NCBI GenBank assembly: GCA_008016945.1
Contig: SSGN01000009.1
Location: 1-5,721, forward strand
Direction of reading: 5' to 3'
DNA from: Flavobacteriales bacterium
GTDB taxonomy: Bacteria; Bacteroidota; Bacteroidia; Flavobacteriales; PHOS-HE28
DNA: 5,721 nucleotides
In this document: piece after piece, positions 1 to 5,721 of the stretch
Numbering within the stretch: position 1 is the stretch's first letter
Layout: every line of letters starts with the position of its first letter
Notes under the pieces: model-generated
The model's input: only the letters and a program-made list of their open reading frames with translations
Told to the model about the DNA's origin: nothing
Databases searched by the model: none
Position numbers and translations under genes: made by a program

Positions 1-189
1 CTGCAGCACACCCTCGATCTGCTGCCGCGCATTCCGGCAGATCGACTGGTTGTGACCGAAAGTGGCATCTTGACCCTGGCCGATGTCTCTATGATGCGAC
101 AGAATGCCGTCAATGCCTTCCTTGTGGGAGAGGCCTTGATGCGCGCCGAAATGCCCGGCGACGCCCTTGCCACGTTGTTTGCCGCCTGA
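1..189 (+). CDS. trpC: Indole-3-glycerol phosphate synthase, C-terminal part (5' end outside window)
   Basis: Frame 1 is open from the first base and ends at TGA 187-189, giving the last 62 residues of a protein. The segment VVTESGIL (about residues 17-24 of the fragment) followed by [10 protein letters not shown] (39-48) matches the end of the IGPS TIM barrel. There the ESGI strand and the glycine of the (V/I)GEALM stretch help form the phosphate-binding site. The family enzyme closes the indole ring of CdRP in tryptophan synthesis and is cytoplasmic. In betaproteobacteria trpC commonly ends a trpE/G-D-C cluster, which would lie to the left of the window. No strong U-tract terminator follows the stop; a palindrome begins 10 bases later. 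The assignment rests on motif recall of a short fragment; another TIM-barrel protein such as a HisA/TrpF relative is less likely because of the GEALMR ending. Confidence 0.88.
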   Translation: MQHTLDLLPRIPADRLVVTESGILTLADVSMMRQNAVNAFLVGEALMRAEMPGDALATLFAA

Positions 190-198
190 TTGACCAGC

Positions 199-220
199 TT
201 TGTTGCATCCGTGCAACAAA
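199..220. promoter_or_regulatory. Perfect 22-base inverted repeat, candidate operator upstream of the porin
   Basis: The arm TTTGTTGCA (199-207) is followed by TCCG and then by its exact complement TGCAACAAA (212-220). Nine paired bases with no mismatch are unlikely by chance in a 180-base gap. The 3' arm ends in AAA and no T run follows on either strand, so it is a poor intrinsic terminator for trpC. It lies about 35 bases upstream of the best -35 candidate of the porin promoter, which suits a dimeric regulator binding site. No regulator can be named from the sequence. Confidence 0.45.
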
Positions 221-255
221 TCAGCCGGGCTGCCGGCGGAAAGGTGCTGCCAGGG

Positions 256-285
256 TTGCTTCCCCCCCGCCCCCTTTGCCACAAT
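256..285 (+). promoter_or_regulatory. Possible sigma70 promoter of the porin gene
   Basis: TTGCTT (256-261) and CACAAT (280-285) are separated by 18 bases, most of them in a C-rich run. Each hexamer keeps four to five consensus bases. Transcription would begin near 292 and give a leader of roughly 78 bases. This is the best match I can find between trpC and the porin, but it is a weak, eye-made call. Confidence 0.35.
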
Positions 286-295
286 TAGCTCAACT

Positions 296-341
296 TCTCG
301 TATCCGAGAGGTAAAGCTTGGTGGGCCGGTTCGCCGAACCG
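296..341 (+). other. Two small hairpins in the porin 5' leader
   Basis: TCTCG (296-300) pairs with CGAGA (305-309) around TATC. CGGTTC (327-332) pairs with GAACCG (336-341) around GCC, and the whole 15-base stretch 327-341 is palindromic. Both lie between the proposed start of transcription and the ribosome binding site AGAGGAG (356-362). They could stabilise the mRNA or serve as sRNA or protein contacts, as is common for outer-membrane protein leaders. The function is not shown by the sequence. Confidence 0.3.
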
Positions 342-369
342 CCGATCTCAAACCTAGAGGAGATTCACA

Positions 370-1620
370 ATGCAAAAGAAAGTAATCGCACTGGCAGTCG
401 CCGGTCTGGTTTCGGGCGCCGCGTTCGCCCAGACGAACGTCACCATTTACGGTGTTGCTGATGCGTCGTTCGAAGGCGCCTCCGCGAAAAGTGCTCACCT
501 TAGCAATTTGGAGCGGGATACTTTTTCCCGCGTCAGCACCAACTCGTCGCTGATTGGTTTCAAGGGCGAAGAAGCTCTGGGCAACGGTCTGAAGGCTGTC
601 TTCCAGTTTGAATCCGGTGTGAGCTTTGATTCTGCGGGCACGCTGTCGACGAACCGTGATAGCTACGTTGGTCTGAACCACAACAAGTTGGGCGAAGTTC
701 GTCTCGGTAATCTGACCACCCCGACCCGCGCTCTGGGCTCGGCTGTTGACATGAATGCTGGCGCAACTGGCCCTGGCGGCAACTCGTCGCTCATTGGTAA
801 GGTGCTGGGCGGTAACGCCATGATCGCAGGCACGACTTCTGCCAATGCGTTTGATTACGGCTGGAACAACGGCGCTACTGGCTACAATTCGGGCTTCTTC
901 GATACGCGTATGACCAACGCTATCGCCTACATCTCGCCGACCTGGTCTGGTTTCCAAGTGGCGGCTGCGTACAAGGCTGGTGAAGACAAGAACCTTGATG
1001 CCAACAACAACAGCACCCGTCAGGTCAATACCTATGGCTATGACATCGGTGGCACCTATACCAACGGCCCGATCTTCGTCGGTCTGTCGTATGGTAAGGT
1101 TGATGCGGGTCGTGATCGTAACACCTACACCAGCGCTACGGCTGTAGCCGCTGCCGGGCCTTTCCCTGCAGGTACGTCGTATGCTGCTGATGAATCCAGC
1201 ATCCTGCGTCTTGCTGGTAAGTACACTTTCACCGGCGGCCACCAAATTTCTGCCCTTTACGAGCAGAATAAGGCAGACGTGAACTGGGCTGCTAACGATC
1301 ACTCCAAGATCAAGCAAACGACTTGGGGTATCGGCGGCAAGTTCATGGCTACCCCGACGCTTGCTCTGATCGGCCAGTACTACCAGCAGAACGATGCCTC
1401 GATTAGCAACAACGCACCGGACGGCGATACTGGCGCCAAACTGTGGGAACTGGGTCTCGAGTACTCGCTGTCGAAGCGCACCATGCTTAAGGCTTCCTAT
1501 ACCCAGTTGAATAACGGTAATGACGTTGCTAATGACTTCAACGTCGGCGCTGTTGGCGGCAATTTCGGTACAGGCGCCAAGTTGGAAGTTTGGTCGGCAG
1601 GCGTTCGCCACACGTTCTAA
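370..1620 (+). CDS. Outer-membrane general porin, Porin_4 family, 416 aa
   Basis: This is a trimeric beta-barrel porin of the betaproteobacterial OmpC-like type, which lets small hydrophilic solutes cross the outer membrane. Residues 1-20 form a signal peptide: basic MQKK, a hydrophobic core, then AFA before cleavage, so the mature protein starts QTNVTIYG. The start VTIYGVADAS, the early GFKGEEALGNGLKAVFQFE segment (about 58-76), the LGNLTTPTRALGS loop-3 region and the C-terminal AGVRHTF are all family hallmarks. The final phenylalanine is the recognition residue for the BAM assembly machine. The length is slightly above the usual 350-400 residues, from Gly/Asn/Ala-rich loops. AGAGGAG lies 7 bases before the ATG and fixes the start. 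The gene is monocistronic, with its own leader and terminator. Ion or solute selectivity cannot be told from the sequence. Confidence 0.95.
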   Translation: MQKKVIALAVAGLVSGAAFAQTNVTIYGVADASFEGASAKSAHLSNLERDTFSRVSTNSSLIGFKGEEALGNGLKAVFQFESGVSFDSAGTLSTNRDSYVGLNHNKLGEVRLGNLTTPTRALGSAVDMNAGATGPGGNSSLIGKVLGGNAMIAGTTSANAFDYGWNNGATGYNSGFFDTRMTNAIAYISPTWSGFQVAAAYKAGEDKNLDANNNSTRQVNTYGYDIGGTYTNGPIFVGLSYGKVDAGRDRNTYTSATAVAAAGPFPAGTSYAADESSILRLAGKYTFTGGHQISALYEQNKADVNWAANDHSKIKQTTWGIGGKFMATPTLALIGQYYQQNDASISNNAPDGDTGAKLWELGLEYSLSKRTMLKASYTQLNNGNDVANDFNVGAVGGNFGTGAKLEVWSAGVRHTF

Positions 1621-1647
1621 TCTGACCCCGGTCAGTTAATCGAAATA

Positions 1648-1677
1648 ACGGGCGCTTCGGCGCCCGTTTTGTTTTTT
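1648..1677 (+). terminator. Intrinsic terminator of the porin gene
   Basis: ACGGGCGC (1648-1655) pairs perfectly with GCGCCCGT (1660-1667) around a stable TTCG loop. It is followed by TTTT G TTTTTT through 1677, and it begins 28 bases after the porin stop. A smaller inverted repeat, CTGACC/GGTCAG (1622-1635), lies directly after the stop codon. Together they should end porin transcription before the repeat array that begins at 1704. Confidence 0.93.
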
Positions 1678-1703
1678 CTGGCTTTACTTGTGGTCCGATT
1701 AAC

Positions 1704-1724
1704 AATAGGGGACAGACCACTATT
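1704..1724 (+). repeat. Terminal repeat copy 1 (left end, direct)
   Basis: AATAGGGGACAGACCAC occupies 1704-1720 and is identical to copies 2 and 3. The next four bases are TATT where those copies have GGTT. It stands at the same distance before the truncated protease gene as copy 3 does before the intact one, so it is the left end of a decayed element. GTGGTC at 1690-1695 could pair with its GACCAC, but this is not repeated at the other copies. Confidence 0.9.
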
Positions 1725-1750
1725 ATTTTGCTGCTGACTTGAGCTACAAT
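1723..1750 (+). promoter_or_regulatory. Putative promoter of the truncated protease copy
   Basis: TTATTT (1723-1728) lies 16 bases before TACAAT (1745-1750). The same pair with the same spacing is kept in the intact copy (2147-2174), although the DNA between the TACAAT box and the gene start has changed. Conservation of the TACAAT box in both copies is the main support; the -35 match is poor. Confidence 0.35.
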
Positions 1751-1776
1751 TACCCTCTTAAAGGAAAGGGCTCGTC

Positions 1777-1917
1777 ATGGGATTAACCTACGCCAACATT
1801 CGTGTTGAGAATCTGTTTAATCAGCGTGCCCTGGATACGCCTGCGTTGGTCGATTCAGGCGCTGTATTCCTCACGATACCTGAGCACATGGCACTCCAGC
1901 TGGGGTTCGATTTATAA
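1777..1917 (+). pseudogene. Truncated retropepsin-like aspartic protease (first 46 codons only)
   Basis: The reading frame starts ATG 1777 with AAAGG/GAAAGGG just upstream. It translates to the N-terminal third of the intact protease at 2201, including the catalytic LVDSGA motif (residues 24-29 in the same numbering). It then leaves the homology after GATTT at 1913 and stops at TAA 1915-1917, two bases before terminal repeat copy 2. The two copies align without gaps over about 210 bases (1704-1913 against 2128-2337) with 15 differences by my count, about 93% identity. Only one of the seven coding differences changes an amino acid (Ala18 here, Gly in the intact copy). The flap region and the second conserved hydrophobic-Gly motif are missing, so an active dimeric protease is not expected. 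A short peptide could still be made. Confidence 0.88.
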
Positions 1918-1918
1918 T

Positions 1919-1939
1919 AATAGGGGACAGACCACGGTT
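1919..1939 (+). repeat. Terminal repeat copy 2 (left end, direct)
   Basis: AATAGGGGACAGACCAC followed by GGTT is identical over all 21 bases to copy 3. It directly follows the break in the truncated protease gene and precedes the truncated RAYT by 55 bases, with no protease gene between. It is therefore the left end of a second, shorter type of element. Confidence 0.9.
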
Positions 1940-1994
1940 TGCTTCGTGATCTTACTGAATCCGCTCTTCAATGTCCGGCCTGCTGGAGTAATCG

Positions 1995-2132
1995 ATGCCC
2001 CGTCGCCCCCGTCTGACCCTCCCAAATGTTCCGCTGCATATCATCCAGCGGGGAAACAATCGTCAGGCGTGTTTTTTTGCCGATGAGGATTGCTGTTATT
2101 ACTTGGAGTGGCTGAAGGACTACGAGAAATAG
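1995..2132 (+). pseudogene. Truncated RAYT-type transposase (first 45 codons) of a diverged lineage
   Basis: Starting at ATG 1995, with GGAG at 1984-1987 seven bases ahead, the frame reads MPRRPRLTLPNVPLHIIQRG and continues NNRQACFF. This is the characteristic N-terminus of RAYT/Y1_Tnp proteins and is clearly homologous to residues 1-42 of the intact protein at 2610. The DNA is much more diverged than the two protease copies are, with numerous third-position and several amino-acid changes. It therefore comes from a different RAYT lineage, not from a duplication of the intact gene. The frame is cut after DYEK, and its TAG stop (2130-2132) is made by the T, A and first G of repeat copy 3. The HUH motif and catalytic tyrosine are absent, so it cannot be an active transposase. 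Confidence 0.87.
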
Positions 2133-2148
2133 GGGACAGACCACGGTT
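2128..2148 (+). repeat. Terminal repeat copy 3 (left end of the intact element)
   Basis: AATAGGGGACAGACCAC followed by GGTT. It matches copy 2 exactly and is the inverted partner of 3324-3344. Its first bases also close the truncated RAYT frame, supplying the TAG stop at 2130-2132. Confidence 0.92.
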
Positions 2149-2174
2149 ATTTTGCTGCTGGCTTGAGCTACAAT
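2147..2174 (+). promoter_or_regulatory. Putative promoter of the protease-RAYT unit
   Basis: TACAAT (2169-2174) is a good -10 box and is kept in the truncated copy (1745-1750). The only upstream candidate at a normal distance is TTATTT (2147-2152, 16-base spacer), whose first two bases belong to the terminal repeat. Transcription would begin near 2181, about 20 bases before the protease start. If so, the left repeat is not in the mRNA unless there is read-through from outside. Confidence 0.4.
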
Positions 2175-2200
2175 CGCCTTCTTAAATGAAAGGGCTTGTC

Positions 2201-2581
2201 ATGGGATTAACCTACGCCAATATTCGTGTTGAGAATCTGTTTAATCAGCGTGGCCTGGATACGCCAGCGCTGGTCGATTCAGGCGCTGTATTTCTGACGA
2301 TACCTGAGCACATGGCACTCCAGTTGGGGTTCGATTTGTCGGAGGTTTCTGTGCGAGAGATTGTCCTTGCGGACGGAAGCCGGCGATCTGTGCCGATGAT
2401 TGGCCCGTTACGGGTTAGATTCGCGGATAGATTTTGTGATCTGTCCGCGCTGGTTGTCGGTGACGAGCCTCTTTTCGGTGCTGTGCCAATGGAGATGATG
2501 GATCTGGTTCTTCACCCTGCAACACAAACCTTGTCTGTCAATCCTGCGAGTCCTTACGTGCCGGTAGTGCTGGCGAAATAA
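2201..2581 (+). CDS. Retropepsin-like (clan AA) aspartic protease, 126 aa
   Basis: This is a small single-domain aspartic protease of the bacterial retroviral-like type, which should be active only as a homodimer because each chain brings one catalytic Asp. The active-site motif LVDSGAVFLTIPE covers residues 24-36 with the catalytic D26-S27-G28. LADGS (57-60 region) fits the flap. LFGAVPMEMMDLVLHP (91-106) holds the second conserved hydrophobic-Gly motif. LSVNP (111-115) ends the domain. There is no signal peptide or membrane segment, so it should be cytoplasmic. An in-frame ATG 15 bases upstream (2186) is not used here as the start because the sister copy has AAG at that place. GAAAGGG (2188-2194) is well spaced for ATG 2201. 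The gene lies between the left end of a mobile element and a RAYT gene, with a 28-base gap to the latter. The substrate is unknown: it could act on the transposase, on a host factor, or be a passenger. Family assignment is firm; function is not. Confidence 0.9.
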   Translation: MGLTYANIRVENLFNQRGLDTPALVDSGAVFLTIPEHMALQLGFDLSEVSVREIVLADGSRRSVPMIGPLRVRFADRFCDLSALVVGDEPLFGAVPMEMMDLVLHPATQTLSVNPASPYVPVVLAK

Positions 2582-2609
2582 CGCATCTCTTCATTTCTGA
2601 TTATTTCTC

Positions 2610-3323
2610 ATGCCGCGCCGCGCGAGACTAATGTTGCCGAATGTGCCCGTGCACATCATTCAGCGGGGCAACAATCGTCAGGCATGTTTTTACGCCGAAG
2701 ACGACTATCGTTTCTATCTTGAATGGCTGCGCACTTGTGCGCAGAAATCAGGATGCATCATCCATGCCTATGTGTTGATGACGAATCACGTACATCTGCT
2801 GGTTTCGGCATCCGACGGGGCGGCGCCGGGAGCAATGATGAAGGCGCTTGGGCAACGATATGTGCAGTATGTGAATCGTACATATAAGCGATCGGGTACT
2901 TTGTGGGAGGGACGTTTCCGCTCGTGCCTTGCGCAGGAAGATGCCTATTTGCTGGCGTGTCAGCGCTATATCGAACTTAACCCGGTTCGTGCCGGCATGG
3001 TCTCACATCCAGCAGAGTACCCGTGGTCAAGCTACCGTGTGAATGCGCAGGGCGAGGCGGATGCCTTGGTTGTTGCGCATGCACTCTACGACGCGCTTGG
3101 GACGAGCGAGGAAAAGCGTCGGTCAGCCTATCGGGAGTTGTTCCGCTACGAATTGGACCCAGGGGTCGTCGATGCGATTCGGCAGGCGACAAATGGGAAC
3201 TTTGCGCTTGGCGACCCGCGCTTCGCTGAACAGGTGGCGCAAGTGCTCGGGCGACGTGTCGTGCCGGGTAAATCAGGCCGCCCGACAAAGAACGGCGATA
3301 GCAAAGGTGCTTCGGACGAGTAA
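2610..3323 (+). CDS. RAYT (REP-associated tyrosine transposase), Y1_Tnp/IS200-like HUH family, 237 aa
   Basis: This is a single-strand DNA nuclease-transposase expected to cut at hairpin-type or REP-like ends and join DNA through a 5'-phosphotyrosine. The N-terminal segment MPRRARLMLPNVPVHIIQRGNN is typical. The metal-binding HUH motif is H60-V61-H62 within LMTNHVHLL. GTLWEGRF (96-103) and YIELNPVRAGMV (120-131) are family signatures. The likely nucleophile is Y120, by my recalled alignment with Y115 of the E. coli enzyme. YPWSSY (137-142) follows. A C-terminal extension rich in basic residues ends RRVVPGKSGRP (215-225), probably a DNA-binding tail, and gives the longer RAYT form. No Shine-Dalgarno sequence precedes the ATG (TTATTTCTC upstream), so translation may be weak or depend on ribosomes finishing the protease gene. 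The start is set by homology with the truncated copy at 1995. All catalytic residues are present. Confidence 0.94.
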   Translation: MPRRARLMLPNVPVHIIQRGNNRQACFYAEDDYRFYLEWLRTCAQKSGCIIHAYVLMTNHVHLLVSASDGAAPGAMMKALGQRYVQYVNRTYKRSGTLWEGRFRSCLAQEDAYLLACQRYIELNPVRAGMVSHPAEYPWSSYRVNAQGEADALVVAHALYDALGTSEEKRRSAYRELFRYELDPGVVDAIRQATNGNFALGDPRFAEQVAQVLGRRVVPGKSGRPTKNGDSKGASDE

Positions 3324-3344
3324 AACCGTGGTCTGTCCCCTGTT
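3324..3344 (-). repeat. Terminal repeat copy 4 (right end, inverted)
   Basis: AACC followed by GTGGTCTGTCCCCTGTT is the reverse complement of the left ends with one change: C for T at the third outer base. It is the only inverted copy in the window and starts one base after the RAYT stop codon. It lies in the 41-base tail-to-tail gap between the RAYT and proB and does not itself form a hairpin terminator. Confidence 0.92.
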
Positions 3345-3364
3345 TTCTGAGGCTGAAGCGGCGG

Positions 3365-5565
<2,201 letters not shown>

Positions 5566-5576
5566 TCAGAAACAGA

Positions 5577-5603
5577 AAAGCCCTACCGCAGGGATAGGGC
5601 TTT
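5577..5603 (-). terminator. Terminator-like hairpin between rpmA and obgE
   Basis: On the minus strand AAAGCCCTA (5603-5595) pairs with TAGGGCTTT (5585-5577). The 9-base loop can add a CC/GG pair, and T CTG TTT CTG follows. The stem has nine pairs, but the T tract is broken. Because the arms begin with AAA and end with TTT, it could act in both directions. It may lower obgE-proB expression relative to the highly expressed ribosomal protein gene, or protect the rpmA mRNA end. Confidence 0.65.
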
Positions 5604-5621
5604 CCGGGGTCTCGCGTTCGA

Positions 5622-5721
5622 TTACTCGGTCGCGGGAACGATGCTCACCGTGCGGCGACGCTGCGCGCCCTTGATGGCGAACTGGACGCGACCTTCGACG
5701 AGTGCGAAGAGGGTGTGGTCC
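5622..5721 (-). CDS. rpmA: 50S ribosomal protein L27, C-terminal part (5' end outside window)
   Basis: Reading leftward from the right edge, 32 codons end at TAA (5624-5622). The peptide [18 protein letters not shown] followed by [14 protein letters not shown] matches the C-terminus of bacterial L27, including the conserved D-H-(T/S)-L-F-A-L and the basic segment before V-S-(I/V). L27 sits near the peptidyl-transferase centre of the large subunit; the residues that contact tRNA are in the missing N-terminus. The usual partner rplU (L21) would lie further right. The assignment is secure despite the short length because of the match and the adjoining obgE. Confidence 0.95.
   Translation of the reverse strand, partial: DHTLFALVEGRVQFAIKGAQRRRTVSIVPATE

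Larger units (their letters stand above)
2128..3344 (+). mobile_element. Intact inverted-repeat element carrying an aspartic protease and a RAYT transposase
   Basis: The unit is bounded by a 21-base inverted repeat (2128-2148 and 3324-3344) with a single mismatch, T versus C at the third base from the outside. Inside are a conserved -10 box, a 126-residue clan AA aspartic protease and a 237-residue RAYT in the same orientation, 28 bases apart. The right repeat starts immediately after the RAYT stop codon. No target-site duplication is visible at the outer edges, which fits HUH-type transposition, where none is expected. RAYTs usually mobilise short non-autonomous REP sequences. Here the repeat flanks the transposase gene itself, as in an autonomous IS-like element. 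Both genes are intact, so the unit may still be active. The role of the protease is unknown. The outer limits are inferred from the repeats. Confidence 0.75.

Noticed and set aside
1690..1720. GTGGTC (1690-1695) facing GACCAC (1715-1720) as a hairpin or a decayed inverted end next to repeat copy 1
   Set aside because: Only six bases pair across a 19-base loop, the match to a right end fades after GTGGTC, and no such partner occurs beside the other repeat copies. It is probably chance.
1802..2086. 94-codon open frame spanning the truncated protease, repeat copy 2 and the truncated RAYT
   Set aside because: It is out of frame with both recognisable remnants, crosses element boundaries and has no familiar motif. 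It is a chance frame.
2186..2200. Upstream ATG giving a 131-residue protease (MKGLV extension)
   Set aside because: The sister copy has AAG instead of ATG at this place, and the ribosome binding site fits ATG 2201.
1704..3344. CRISPR-like or integron-like interpretation of the spaced direct repeats
   Set aside because: There are only three direct copies with unequal spacers of about 200 bases or more, the spacers are homologous to element genes, and there are no cas or integrase genes. The repeats are transposon ends.

Overview
The window looks like chromosomal DNA of a betaproteobacterium, probably Rhodocyclales-like. This is an inference from the Porin_4-type porin, the rpmA-obgE-proB order and the style of the proteins; the sequence alone does not name a species. 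Most of it is ordinary housekeeping DNA. The exception is a repeat-bounded mobile region of about 1.6 kb in the middle.

Left part (1-1680, + strand): the 3' end of trpC (tryptophan synthesis), then a 180-base gap holding a perfect 22-base palindrome, a possible sigma70 promoter and a leader with two small hairpins. A complete outer-membrane porin gene follows and ends in a clear intrinsic terminator with a TTCG loop.

Middle (1704-3344): an array built on one terminal repeat, AATAGGGGACAGACCAC (+GGTT). The repeat occurs three times in direct orientation (1704, 1919, 2128) and once inverted (3328-3344, with AACC just before it). The last direct copy and the inverted copy enclose an intact two-gene element: a small retropepsin-like (clan AA) aspartic protease and a RAYT-type HUH tyrosine transposase (Y1_Tnp/IS200-like). 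To its left are two amputated relatives. One is the first 46 codons of the protease gene with its promoter; the other is the first 45 codons of a different, diverged RAYT. Each is cut off next to the following repeat. The layout (left end, left end, left end, right end) suggests serial nested insertion followed by collapse between right ends. Six of the seven differences between the two protease copies are synonymous, so the protease appears to have been under protein-level selection while the element family diverged.

Right part (3365-5721, - strand): proB, obgE and the 3' end of rpmA, transcribed as rpmA-obgE-proB. obgE and proB overlap by ATGA. A terminator-like hairpin separates rpmA from obgE. 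The mobile array sits in the tail-to-tail gap between the porin and proB, so it disrupts no visible host gene.

The best candidate for something little described is the protease-RAYT pairing inside one inverted-repeat unit. RAYTs and clan AA proteases are each known families. Whether their linkage is recurrent, and whether the protease takes part in transposition, needs genome-wide comparison.
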